This document shows positions 37,330-45,812 of a DNA stretch of 64,000 bases, piece by piece. The notes under the pieces are model-generated. The model was not told the DNA's origin and ran no database searches. It worked only from the letters and a program-made list of their open reading frames with translations. This DNA comes from UBA6109 sp035366835 (GTDB lineage: Bacteria > Desulfobacterota > Syntrophia > Syntrophales > UBA6109): the NCBI GenBank assembly GCA_035366835.1, contig DAOSIS010000001.1, positions 152,926 through 216,925 of the forward strand, in the 5' to 3' direction. Each line of letters starts with the position of its first letter. Within the stretch, counting starts at the first letter, position 1. The translations under genes and the position numbers were made by a program.

Positions 37330-38664
37330 ATGAAATTCACCATCCGGCGCAAGATGCTGCTGAGTTACCTCGCCATGGCCGTCGTGACGGCGCTGGCGAG
37401 TGCCTACGCCATCGGAAGCCTGCAGAATCTGAACCGCACCGTCCATGACATCCTCCACGAAGACATCGCCGTTCTGGAAGTGGCCGGTACGATGCTCGAC
37501 GTGCTGCTGGCCCAGGAGAACGCCGAGAAGAAGAACCTGATTCTCCGCGACCGCTCCCTGGAAGAGATCTTCCAATCCAGGGGAAACGAATTCCGCGCCA
37601 AATTGTCCCTGCTGCAGAAGACGCCGCTGGCGAGCATCCGCAGGGACGTCGAGCGGCTGAGCGACCTTCACCGGCGGTATGAAGAGACGTTCCGGCAGGA
37701 GATCGCGCTGATCCAGAGCGATCGGCTCGCCGATGCGGTTGCGCTGTCCCAGTCCGAGAGCCGCGGGCTCATCGAGAACATCGCCCAGCAGTTGAAGATC
37801 GTCCAGCGCCGGGCCGAGGAGAGCCGGGACCTCCGGATGGGAAGGATCGACGAGGGCGGGAAGAGGGCTTCGCGGGCCGCCGTCGCACTTGCGGCGGCCA
37901 GCCTCCTCGTCGGGCTGCTGATGGCATTCTTCATCACGCAGAACATTGCCGGCCCTCTGCGGAAACTGGAAAAAGCGACGGCACTGGTGGCGGAAGGAAA
38001 GTTTGACGCCTCACCGGACATCCGCCGCGAAGACGAAATCGGCTCCCTGTCCCTGGCCTTCGGATCGATGACCAAACGGCTCAAGGAGCTTGAGACGATC
38101 AATCTGGATGCGAGCCCTCTGACGAGGCTCCCGGGGAACCTGGCGATCGAAAAAGAAATCGGGGAACGGCGTGCCGCGGGCCGTCTCTTTGCCCTCTGCC
38201 ATATCGACCTCGACAATTTCAAACCCTTTGCCGACAAATATGGATATGCCTGGGGCAGCGAGATCATCAAGGAAGTGGCTCAGATCCTTTCCTCTTCCCT
38301 GGACCCGGTCGCCGGGGATTTTGTCGGACATATCGGCGGAGACGATTTTGTCCTCATCGCAGCCCCCGATCGTGCGGAGGCGATCGGACGGAGGCTGGTC
38401 GCGGATTTTGACGCGCGCGTTCTCCGCTTCTTCAGCGAGGAAGACCGCAAGCAGGGCTTCTGCATCGCGAAGGACCGGAAAGGCGTCGTGCAGCCGTTCC
38501 CGCTGGTTACGATCACCGTGGCGATGGTGACCGACGACGGGAGCCGTTTCGAAAGTCCGCATGAAATGGCCCGGAAGGCGGCCGAACTCAAGGAATTCGC
38601 GAAGACGCTGCCGGGAAGCAATTTCGTAAAACAGACGGAAGGGGAGCCCCGTCCGCAGGGATAG
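37330..38664 (+). CDS. Membrane HAMP-GGDEF protein, candidate Hypr cyclic AMP-GMP synthase
   Basis: 444 residues. Membrane helices at about 10-30 and 183-205 flank a helical periplasmic sensor; a HAMP domain follows at about 203-254 and a GGDEF domain at 258-435. The signature is GGDDF (336-340) and no RxxD inhibitory site precedes it. In the guanine-binding segment (DLDNFKPF ADKYGYAWGS) the residue equal to PleD Asn335 is Ala301, and that equal to Asp344 is Ser310. A Ser at the latter position defines Hypr GGDEF enzymes, which make cyclic AMP-GMP as well as c-di-GMP in Geobacter. The ATG at 37330 gives a clean signal-anchor; a longer frame starts at 37144. A lipoprotein and an HD-GYP gene follow. 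Confidence 0.8.
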   Translation: MKFTIRRKMLLSYLAMAVVTALASAYAIGSLQNLNRTVHDILHEDIAVLEVAGTMLDVLLAQENAEKKNLILRDRSLEEIFQSRGNEFRAKLSLLQKTPLASIRRDVERLSDLHRRYEETFRQEIALIQSDRLADAVALSQSESRGLIENIAQQLKIVQRRAEESRDLRMGRIDEGGKRASRAAVALAAASLLVGLLMAFFITQNIAGPLRKLEKATALVAEGKFDASPDIRREDEIGSLSLAFGSMTKRLKELETINLDASPLTRLPGNLAIEKEIGERRAAGRLFALCHIDLDNFKPFADKYGYAWGSEIIKEVAQILSSSLDPVAGDFVGHIGGDDFVLIAAPDRAEAIGRRLVADFDARVLRFFSEEDRKQGFCIAKDRKGVVQPFPLVTITVAMVTDDGSRFESPHEMARKAAELKEFAKTLPGSNFVKQTEGEPRPQG

Positions 38665-38735
38665 ACCTGGATCGCGCAGGAGACGGGGCTGTCGACAACC
38701 GGGACGGGGCATTCGTGGCGGGGAAAGCTTAAGAG

Positions 38736-39320
38736 ATGAAGACCTTCTGCCGATATGTTGTGAGGAATGTCTGTCGGCTGCTGCCGCTGCTCTTTGTCGT
38801 TGCCTGTGCCCCTGCCATGCAGGGGGGACCGCCGGGGGCGGACATCCCTGCGGACATACCGAAGCAGGAGGCGCTGGCGGGCGGAGGTGAGCCGAACAGG
38901 GGTGAAGTGGAGGTGCCGGCCGAAGAGGAAGAACTGCGGGCCGTGATCGCCGCCATGGGAGAGGATCCGGGGGCAGAGCAGTATCGGGCGGGTCGCGGTG
39001 AGTTGCAGGATTTTCTTGTCCGCTATCCGGAGAGCCGCTGGAAGAGGCTGTATGGAATCCTGATCCGGCTTCTCGACGAGCGAGAGGAACTTCTCCGCAG
39101 TCTTCAGGCGTATCAGCAGGTTGTGGACAGGATGGAACAGGAAAGGGCGGCGGCGCTGCAGGAAAGCAATTCCCTGAGGCAGGATCTCCGACAGCTGCAG
39201 GAGCGTCTCCACGAGGAGGCGGTCCGGGCGCAGCAGGAAAAGGAACAGCTGAAACGAGACCTCAATCTGCTCAAAGACCTGGAAGTTCAGCGGGAACTGC
39301 GGGAAAAAAGCCTGCGATGA
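38736..39320 (+). CDS. Lipoprotein with C-terminal coiled coil
   Basis: 194 residues. The signal sequence ends in a lipobox-like LLFVVAC with the lipidated Cys at about residue 24. A Pro/Gly/Glu-rich linker follows, then a short globular part (YRAGRGELQDFLVRYPESRWKR) and a long charged coiled coil from about 110 to the end. The product should sit in a membrane facing the periplasm. No function is recognised. It lies between the GGDEF gene (71 bp) and the HD-GYP gene (1 bp), so it may feed an envelope signal to that system, in the way QseG/YfhG-like lipoproteins accompany sensors; this is inference. Confidence 0.75.
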   Translation: MKTFCRYVVRNVCRLLPLLFVVACAPAMQGGPPGADIPADIPKQEALAGGGEPNRGEVEVPAEEEELRAVIAAMGEDPGAEQYRAGRGELQDFLVRYPESRWKRLYGILIRLLDEREELLRSLQAYQQVVDRMEQERAAALQESNSLRQDLRQLQERLHEEAVRAQQEKEQLKRDLNLLKDLEVQRELREKSLR

Positions 39321-39321
39321 A

Positions 39322-40317
39322 ATGGCGGATCGGGAGATGGGGAGCGAACAGGCCCAGTTGAAAGCGATCAAGCCCAAGGAACTTCGCGTGGGCATGTATG
39401 TGCACCTGCCGCTGGCCTGGTACGAGCACCCGTTTCTCAAGAACCATTTTCTGATCACTTCCGAGAACCAGATCCGGAAGATTCACGAATGCGGCGTCAA
39501 GGAAGTCCGCATCGATCCCGCCCAAAGCCGCATCCGGGCCGAGACGCCGCCCGAGCCGGTTCCGCAGGCCCCGAAACCGCCGGTCCTGCGGACGGAAGAC
39601 CTGATGGAAGCCATCTGCGACAAGAAGCTGCCGGTCGAGAAGAAGGCCCAGGCCGTTCATCTCCATTCCCTGAAGATGATGAAGGACCTGATGGAAAATC
39701 CGACGGTCGAGAACATCCAACAGGCCAAGGACGGCATTGCCAAGGTCGTGGACCTCATCCTTGACGACAATGCCACCAATTATCATCTTCTGCGGATTAC
39801 GTCCCACGATTTCAACACCTACATCCACTCCGTGAATGTCGGTGTGCTGTCCGTATCGCTGGCCAAGCTGCTGTTCAAGAGGTCGGACGCGCACGACATG
39901 CACGCCCTGGGCGGAGGATTCTTTCTGCATGATCTGGGGAAGGTCCGCATCGACCTCAAGATCATCAACAAGCCGGCGAAGCTCTCCGACGAGGAGATGA
40001 GAGAAATGAAACGGCATCCCGATTACGGCTTCCAGCTTCTCCAGGAGACCAACCAGCTGAACAACGAATGCAAGACAATCGTTCTACAGCATCACGAACG
40101 GGAAAATGGGACCGGCTATCCGCAGGGGCTGAAGGGGGATGAAATCCACATTTACGGCCGCATCTGCTCCGTCGCGGACGTTTTCGAGGCCTTAACCTCC
40201 GTGCGCCCTTACAAGAAGGCCCTGAAGCCCTTCGACGCGCTGCGGGTCATGCGCGATGAAATGATCTCTCATTTCCATCGCGACCTCTTCGAGCAGTTCG
40301 TTCTGCTTTTTGCCTAG
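39322..40317 (+). CDS. DUF3391/HD-GYP cyclic dinucleotide phosphodiesterase
   Basis: 331 residues, soluble. An N-terminal DUF3391 segment (about 14-75: LRVGMYVHLPLAWYEHPFL) is followed by an HD-GYP domain (about 160-331). Metal and signature residues are present: His203-Asp204 in FLHDLGK, HHE at 257-259 and GYP at 265-267. HD-GYP enzymes hydrolyse c-di-GMP, and a subset cleaves cyclic AMP-GMP. Its place two genes after a Hypr-like GGDEF suggests it removes the same messenger. Confidence in the family is high; in the substrate, low. Confidence 0.9.
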   Translation: MADREMGSEQAQLKAIKPKELRVGMYVHLPLAWYEHPFLKNHFLITSENQIRKIHECGVKEVRIDPAQSRIRAETPPEPVPQAPKPPVLRTEDLMEAICDKKLPVEKKAQAVHLHSLKMMKDLMENPTVENIQQAKDGIAKVVDLILDDNATNYHLLRITSHDFNTYIHSVNVGVLSVSLAKLLFKRSDAHDMHALGGGFFLHDLGKVRIDLKIINKPAKLSDEEMREMKRHPDYGFQLLQETNQLNNECKTIVLQHHERENGTGYPQGLKGDEIHIYGRICSVADVFEALTSVRPYKKALKPFDALRVMRDEMISHFHRDLFEQFVLLFA

Positions 40318-40351
40318 GCCGTCTCCTGGAAGGTCCGGTTCGACTTCCGTT

Positions 40352-40912
40352 TCAGGACCGCAGCAGCCCCTCGTTTCGCAGGGAATCCTCGGCCAGGCGG
40401 ATTCCCAGAGCCGTCTTGCAGTCGCGGATCCGTCCGTCGGCCACCATGGCCGCTGCATCGGCGAAAGCCACCTCCACGGTCTCGATATACTCGTCCTCAT
40501 CGCCGGGCAATGGCGCGCGATACAGGTCATGGGCGAGGAAGAAATGCATGTACTCGTTGCAGTACCCCGGGACCACATAACCCTCGAACAACTTGACGAG
40601 CCGCTTTGCCCTGAAGCCGGTTTCCTCGGCCATTTCGCGCTGGACGCATTCCTCCACGGACTCCTCTCCCTTGTCCATGGTTCCCGCAGGCGCTTCCAGC
40701 AGGGACGCCCCGATGGCGGGGCGGTACTGCTGGAGAAGGACGAACTTCCCGTCGCCCGTTACGGGCAGGACGACGATGACGGGTTTGTGGGTGAGCCAGC
40801 TGAAAAAGCCGACCCGCCCGTCCGGAAACGTGACGTCGCCTTCATAAACGTCGAAGACGCGCCCCCGGTAGACGATCCTTGGAGGCGCGGGGGTTCTCGA
40901 TGCTCCTTTCAT
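40352..40912 (-). CDS. Nudix hydrolase, ADP-ribose pyrophosphatase type
   Basis: 186 residues. The complete Nudix box reads GTMDKGEESVEECV then REMAEETGF (Gx5Ex7REUxEExGU). Upstream VLLQQYRPAIGASLLEAPAG and the proline region match the NudF/ADP-ribose pyrophosphatase group, which splits ADP-ribose and related nucleotide sugars. AGGAG lies 9 nt before the ATG. It converges with the HD-GYP gene. Confidence 0.85.
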   Translation of the reverse strand: MKGASRTPAPPRIVYRGRVFDVYEGDVTFPDGRVGFFSWLTHKPVIVVLPVTGDGKFVLLQQYRPAIGASLLEAPAGTMDKGEESVEECVQREMAEETGFRAKRLVKLFEGYVVPGYCNEYMHFFLAHDLYRAPLPGDEDEYIETVEVAFADAAAMVADGRIRDCKTALGIRLAEDSLRNEGLLRS

Positions 40913-41041
40913 GGCATGCTTCTCCTGTGCTTCGTTTTGTTGTCGCAGACATCGGGGAAATGTGTCGATGCCTTTCCCTGAGGGCGCGCGGGACCGCCAT
41001 TCAGGCCCGCCGCGGAAACAACTGCAGGTATCCGAATGAGG

Positions 41042-41599
41042 TCAGTTCGTCTTCATCGTGGCCAGCAGGTGACGCTCGATCTCTTCCTTGGGCAGGGCTC
41101 CGACGAGCCGGTTCACGAGTTTGCCGTTCTTGAACAGGAGCATCGTCGGGATGCTTCGAATCCCGTACTGCGAGGCGATCAGGGGATTTTCATCGACGTT
41201 GAGCTTCGCGATCTTGGCCCCGCCTGCATACTTGGCGGACAACTCGTCCAGGATCGGAGCCACCGCCTTGCACGGGCCGCACCACGGCGCCCAGCAGTCG
41301 ACGAGCACGGGCATTGCGCTGGAAATGACTTCTTCGGCGAAGGTGGCATCCGACACTTCCACGGGCGCATCCTTGTCGCTGACGACCAGGGGAGCCCTGC
41401 ACTTGCCGCAGAGGGGCCGGTCGTGGATGCGTTCCTCGGGCATGCGGTTCTTCGTCCCGCAGGAAAGGCACCGGATGATCATCTCGTCCAGGGCCGCGCG
41501 GCATCGTCCGCAGGTAGGCCGGTCCTGCAGCCTCGTCCGGAGGATTCGATTTTTCGTCCCGCAGTTCAGACACCGCAGGATGATGCATTCCTCGGCCAT
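41042..41599 (-). CDS. Thioredoxin with two N-terminal zinc ribbons
   Basis: 185 residues. The C-terminal thioredoxin fold (about 76-185) carries the active site WCGPC at 106-110, with cis-Pro in SIPTMLLF. In front lie two copies of a zinc ribbon, C10-C13/C30-C33 and C44-C47/C64-C67, built on the same RCLxCGTKNR...DRPxCGxC pattern. Ordinary thioredoxin 2 (TrxC) has one such ribbon. It acts as a cytoplasmic disulfide reductase; the ribbons may tune redox or zinc response. GGGAG precedes the ATG. Confidence 0.9.
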   Translation of the reverse strand: MAEECIILRCLNCGTKNRILRTRLQDRPTCGRCRAALDEMIIRCLSCGTKNRMPEERIHDRPLCGKCRAPLVVSDKDAPVEVSDATFAEEVISSAMPVLVDCWAPWCGPCKAVAPILDELSAKYAGGAKIAKLNVDENPLIASQYGIRSIPTMLLFKNGKLVNRLVGALPKEEIERHLLATMKTN

Positions 41600-41700
41600 G
41601 TTCTCCCTGCCTCAAAATCCGGGAATCCGGCGGCAGAATGATCGGACGACTGCGGCCGGAGACAAGTGTGCCTCTAATATGGCGACAGGCCCGGAAAATG

Positions 41701-42231
41701 TCAATCGCCGGGGGGCGGGCCGATGGCGACCGACACCGTCCGGGGATGGAGAATGCGGACCAGTTCCGCCGGGGCCATCTCCGCAAGAAGGCCGCGCGCA
41801 CCGGCATTGATGAAAATCTCCGGCAGGGCGGCGATCGTTTCTTCCATGTAGACCGGCATGGTCTTCCTCGTCCCGAAGGGGGACGTCCCGCCTACGCGGT
41901 ATCCTGTATGGCGTTCGGCGGTCTGAGGATTGCATGGTTGGACGGACTTGACGCCCAGCGCGCGGGCCAGGGCCTTCGTCGAGACCTCCCGGTCACCGTG
42001 CATCAGGATGATGAAAGGGTTCTTCCGGTCATCCTCCATCACGAGCGTCTTGATCGTCCGGTGTTCGTCTATTCCCAGGGCACGGGCCGCAGCCTCAGTG
42101 CCGCCACGCTCTACGTACGGATAGGGACGCAGGGTGAAGAGCGTCCCCTTTTCTTTCAGGAGAAGGATGGCGGGCGTGACGGGGATGCGGGTCTTGGCCA
42201 TAGGCAAACGATTTTTTTCTTCCTTTCTCAT
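41701..42231 (-). CDS. ybaK: Cys-tRNA(Pro)/Cys-tRNA(Cys) deacylase
   Basis: 176 residues. Removes wrongly attached Cys from tRNA(Pro). Family features: VTPAILLLKEKG, the conserved ALGIDEHRTIKTLV, ALARALGVKSVQ, GYRVGGTSPFGTRKTMPVYME. The ATG at 42231 overlaps the mutY stop (ATGA), which favours this start over the internal Met at 42201, which has AAGGAAG about 16 nt upstream. Confidence 0.88.
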   Translation of the reverse strand: MRKEEKNRLPMAKTRIPVTPAILLLKEKGTLFTLRPYPYVERGGTEAAARALGIDEHRTIKTLVMEDDRKNPFIILMHGDREVSTKALARALGVKSVQPCNPQTAERHTGYRVGGTSPFGTRKTMPVYMEETIAALPEIFINAGARGLLAEMAPAELVRILHPRTVSVAIGPPPGD

Positions 42232-43421
42232 CTTCGCGCCGATTTATCAAGGCCGGGAGGGAAGGCATCGAGGTCCATGGCCTTTCGGTCCGCCTTGGAG
42301 AAGGCGAGAGATGCCAGTTCCTCCGAGGTGGACCAACGCACTTCCCTGCAGAGAAGCGGCTGGGGCTTCCCGCGGACGATGCGGACGGTAAAGACGTGGA
42401 GGATCAGACGGAAGTGCGTGTAGGAATGGTGCACGGTCCCGGCCCTGGACAGTAGTTCGCTTTCCACCCCGGTTTCCTCCCGGAACGTGCGGATCAGCCC
42501 TTCTTCCGGTGTTTCCCTTTCGCGCAGGAACCCTCCGGGAAGTTTCCAGAGAGAAGAAAGAAGGCCCTTCCCCGGCCGCCGGACGACGAGCAGGCGGCCT
42601 CTTCGATCGCGGACGATCGCTGAGACGGCCTGTCTCTCCGGGATTCTCGCCCTTTTCATCCGGCGCGGAAGCGCTTCCGCCGTTCCATCCCGCCGTGCCC
42701 GGCAGTTCGCCCGCAGCGGACACACGCCGCAGGCCGGTTTCCGGGGTGTACAACAGGCGCTCGCCAGGTCCATCAGGGCCTGGTTGAAGGCTCCCGGCGC
42801 CGATTCCGGGACGAGTCTTTCGGCGAGCGATTCCAGCTGCCTGGCGGCGGCCGGCCGGTCAACGGTCGCAGTGACGGCGAAGAGGCGCGCGAGGACACGC
42901 CGGGCGTTCCCGTCCACGGCAGGAACGGCCTTTCCAAAGGCGATGCTGGCGATCGCCCCGGCGGTGTATCCGCCCACCCCGGGCAGTTTCCGCAGTTCCT
43001 CCACGTTCTCGGGCAGCCGGCCTGCGAAGCGTTCTGCGACGATTCTCGCCGCCTCGTGAAGGTGCCTCGCCCGGCTGTAGTAGCCGAGGTTCTCCCAGGC
43101 CTTGAGGACGTCGTCCGGTGATGCCCCGGCCAGTGCCTGCACGGTGGGGAAACGTCTCAGGAAGGTCCTGTAGTAGGGCAGCGCCGTCTCCACGCGGGTC
43201 TGTTGAAGCATGACCTCCGAGATCCATATCCGGTAGGGATCGGCGGTCTTTCGCCAGGGCAGGTCACGGCCGTTCTTCCTGTACCAGAGGAGAAGCTTGC
43301 GCCGGATCGACAGGATCGGCAGGACCGAAGACGGGTCGAGAGAGGCCATTTCCGCCGTACGCGGGCCGGGGACGGCGCTTCTGCGCCTGGGCGGAGGATG
43401 ATTCTCAGCGGGATTTCTCAT
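42228..43421 (-). CDS. mutY: A/G-specific adenine glycosylase
   Basis: 397 residues. Removes adenine mispaired with 8-oxoguanine. N-terminal HhH-GPD domain with the catalytic Glu in WISEVMLQQT, the helix-hairpin-helix LPGVGGYTAGAI and the catalytic Asp in VDGNARR. The [4Fe-4S] cysteines are in CTPRKPACGVCPLRANC. A C-terminal Nudix-like domain (WKLPGGFLRERETPEEGL) recognises 8-oxoG. The first in-frame ATG overlaps the previous gene by 17 nt; the ATG at 43349 is an alternative start giving a more usual N-terminus. Confidence 0.93.
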   Translation of the reverse strand: MRNPAENHPPPRRRSAVPGPRTAEMASLDPSSVLPILSIRRKLLLWYRKNGRDLPWRKTADPYRIWISEVMLQQTRVETALPYYRTFLRRFPTVQALAGASPDDVLKAWENLGYYSRARHLHEAARIVAERFAGRLPENVEELRKLPGVGGYTAGAIASIAFGKAVPAVDGNARRVLARLFAVTATVDRPAAARQLESLAERLVPESAPGAFNQALMDLASACCTPRKPACGVCPLRANCRARRDGTAEALPRRMKRARIPERQAVSAIVRDRRGRLLVVRRPGKGLLSSLWKLPGGFLRERETPEEGLIRTFREETGVESELLSRAGTVHHSYTHFRLILHVFTVRIVRGKPQPLLCREVRWSTSEELASLAFSKADRKAMDLDAFPPGLDKSARR

Positions 43422-44130
43422 CGTACCGGCCTGTGTCCTTCGTCCTCGCGACCGGGGGCGGCGGACCCTCGCGCTTCTTCAGCCAAAGCAGGATCCGGTC
43501 CCGGTAGATGTAGGCCAGGAGCAGAGTCAGGCCGCTCAGGGCAAAGACGACGAACAGGACCTCCGTCTGACGGTCGCGGGCGAGGCTCCCCCCCACAGAC
43601 AGCAGGATCGTGCCGAAAAGGCGCCCGATGGTCGACAGGAGCAGGAACGTTGTCGTGGGGATGTGGCTCAGTCCCATGATGTAACACAGGGAGTCTTTCG
43701 GGAACCCCGGGATCAGGAAGAGGACGAAGGAGACAAGTATCCCCTGGTGCCTCATGAAGGTATCGTATTTTCGGACGGTCCCGGGAGCGACGATCTTTTC
43801 CACGAGCGGCAGGCCGTAGATCCTGGCCAGCGTGAACGCGATCCAGGAGCCGATCGTGAGACCGATCGTGGAGTACAGCGTGCCCAGGATCGTGCCGTAG
43901 ATGTATCCCCCGATGAAACCCGTCACTTCGCCGGGGAAGGGGGCCATGATGACCTGGAGGGTCTGCAGCGGGATGAAGACGAGAAACGACCATGGTCCGA
44001 AGGACTTCAGCAGGCGGATGGCCTTCTGGCGGTCGGTGAGATAGACGGAAAGATCGTAATAAAAGAAGAAGAAAACGCCGACGGCGAGGAGAGCGAGCAG
44101 GATGGACAACAGGATATAGCGCTTCTTCAT
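43405..44130 (-). CDS. TVP38/TMEM64 (VTT) family membrane protein
   Basis: 241 residues, about six hydrophobic segments. The VTT/DedA-like core motif is visible: FPGEVTGFIGGYIYGTILGTLYS, then GSWIAFTLARIYGLPLVEK and FLIPGFPKDSLCYIMGLS. Such proteins are thought to move or scramble lipids in the inner membrane. The start MKKRYILL at 44130 is preferred; the frame extends upstream without a hydrophobic start. It overlaps the mutY start slightly. Confidence 0.8.
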   Translation of the reverse strand: MKKRYILLSILLALLAVGVFFFFYYDLSVYLTDRQKAIRLLKSFGPWSFLVFIPLQTLQVIMAPFPGEVTGFIGGYIYGTILGTLYSTIGLTIGSWIAFTLARIYGLPLVEKIVAPGTVRKYDTFMRHQGILVSFVLFLIPGFPKDSLCYIMGLSHIPTTTFLLLSTIGRLFGTILLSVGGSLARDRQTEVLFVVFALSGLTLLLAYIYRDRILLWLKKREGPPPPVARTKDTGRYDEKSR

Positions 44131-44250
44131 GGATATCGGACGCAGCGAGAACGTCGCGCCGGCGTCCGGGAAACCTCCTGAAAGGGTCGCGGCGCGATTT
44201 TTTCGCACATTCGCGGGCTTGGGTCAAGAGAGGAAAGCCGTCGCCCGACC

Positions 44251-45621
44251 TCACGGACGGATGGAGAGCCCGAGGAACGACCACCAGGGAAGCGCTATGG
44301 CGACGACGACGAGGGTCGTCAGGACCCACATCCCCAAACCCACCTTGAGGACATCCCTGCCGTCCATGAGACCCGTTTCGTAAGCGACGAGATTGGTCGC
44401 CGTCTGAACGGGATAGAGGATTACGGCGTCGACGGAGATGCCGACGATCAGGCCGAAGACAAGGGGATTCATGTGGAGAACCTGCGCCAGCAGCGTCGTG
44501 ATGGGGATGAGGAGCGCGATACAGGCGGACATGTTGGCGATTCCCAGATGGATGACAACCGTCATGGCGACGACAAGCGCCGCGACGGCGGAAGGGTGGG
44601 CGCGAAACTGCAGGGTAATCCGGGAAAAGGCATCGGCAAACCAACCGGCCGCGCCGGTGGCGATCAGCGCCTGGGCCAGAGAGAAGGAGGCCCCCAGGAC
44701 CAGGAAAATCGACCAGGGAACGGCCTGCTCCATTTCCTTCCAGGAAAGGACCCCGGAAATTCTGTCGCAGAGCAGGAGGGCCGCAATCAACGCCGGAATG
44801 GCCGGGTGCAAACCGTGCCAGAAGTCGGTGAGCCAGAGGATTGACGTCAGGAGGAAGACGGCGATCACGCGGATCTCCTGAGACGCCAGCGGAGAGGGCG
44901 CCGTCGTCGGCTTCGGCGGAAACCTGTGAACCGGAAAGGGGTAGACGGCGGCGATCCACAATCCGCCCAGGACCATCAGCGCATAGTAGGGCACACTCAT
45001 CAGGAAAAACCACTTCCACCAGGTGAAGCCGCCGAGCATCGTCGCCGTGGTCATGGGGGCGAGTCCTCCGGTCATGAAGGCGGAAGAGGCGAGCGGGTTC
45101 AGGAGACCCAGCGTGAGAACGACGGATTTCAGGAGGCCGTCCTCGCGGCTGAGGCGGAGCTCACGGAAAGTCTCCTGATAGGCCGGCAGGAGGAAGGCGT
45201 TGCGCGTGATCGCCGAAGGCAGGATCAAGGCGAGCGGCGGCAGGCTGATCAGGCAATGGAAAAAGAGCCGCTTGGAACTGCCGCGCGCCCCATGAAGAAA
45301 GAAGCGGGCAGCCCGCGAGGCGAGGCCCGACTTCACGATCGCGCCCCCCATGATCATCACGCCGACCATGAAATACAGGATGGGAGAACGAAATCCGGTG
45401 AAGAGCTCCGTATGGGGCAGGCCGCCCATGACCCCGAGCAGAATGAGGACGACGAGCGAACTGACGCCGACCGGCAGGGCCTCCGTCGCCCACAGGAAAA
45501 TCGCCAGGATCACGATGCCCGCGACGCGCTGACCGGCGGGGGCCAGTCCGGAAAAGGGCGGCAGCAACAGGAAGAGGGCAAAGGCGGCAACAGACGCGGC
45601 AATCTTTCGGAAGCGGTTCAT
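44251..45621 (-). CDS. SLC13/DASS-family anion transporter
   Basis: 456 residues, about 11-12 membrane segments. The DASS signature blocks are present: the SNT-like motifs around LGLLNPLASSAFMTGG and NMSACIALLIPITTLL, with LSWKEMEQAVPWSIFLVLGASFSLAQAL between. The family imports di- and tricarboxylates or sulfate with Na+. The usual SNTAT signature is not exact, so substrate is open. It is read divergently from the M20 amidohydrolase gene. No clear SD. Confidence 0.8.
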   Translation of the reverse strand: MNRFRKIAASVAAFALFLLLPPFSGLAPAGQRVAGIVILAIFLWATEALPVGVSSLVVLILLGVMGGLPHTELFTGFRSPILYFMVGVMIMGGAIVKSGLASRAARFFLHGARGSSKRLFFHCLISLPPLALILPSAITRNAFLLPAYQETFRELRLSREDGLLKSVVLTLGLLNPLASSAFMTGGLAPMTTATMLGGFTWWKWFFLMSVPYYALMVLGGLWIAAVYPFPVHRFPPKPTTAPSPLASQEIRVIAVFLLTSILWLTDFWHGLHPAIPALIAALLLCDRISGVLSWKEMEQAVPWSIFLVLGASFSLAQALIATGAAGWFADAFSRITLQFRAHPSAVAALVVAMTVVIHLGIANMSACIALLIPITTLLAQVLHMNPLVFGLIVGISVDAVILYPVQTATNLVAYETGLMDGRDVLKVGLGMWVLTTLVVVAIALPWWSFLGLSIRP

Positions 45622-45709
45622 TCAAGGCCCATCCATATCGCGAAACGCCTTTGTAGCACACCTGCCGTGCGAAGAGAAAGGTCCTTGCGGGCCCGTGAGG
45701 GAGATGGAT

Positions 45710-45738
45710 TTGTATTTGCAGGGGAAATCGATTAGAAT
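45710..45738 (+). promoter_or_regulatory. Possible promoter of the M20 amidohydrolase gene
   Basis: TTGTAT at 45710-45715 and TAGAAT at 45733-45738 with a 17-bp spacer, about 75 bp before the start. The -10 box is good; the -35 box is weak. Confidence 0.35.
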
Positions 45739-45812
45739 GGCGCCGATTTTCATGCGGGCAGGGCATCCACCGCGGTGGAAGGAAGGCAAACACACAACAA
45801 AGGAGGGGACCA

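Noticed and set aside
43418..45019. 533-codon ORF on the - strand across the VTT and SLC13 genes
   Set aside because: Same-strand shadow in another frame of two recognisable membrane-protein genes; no domain pattern of its own.
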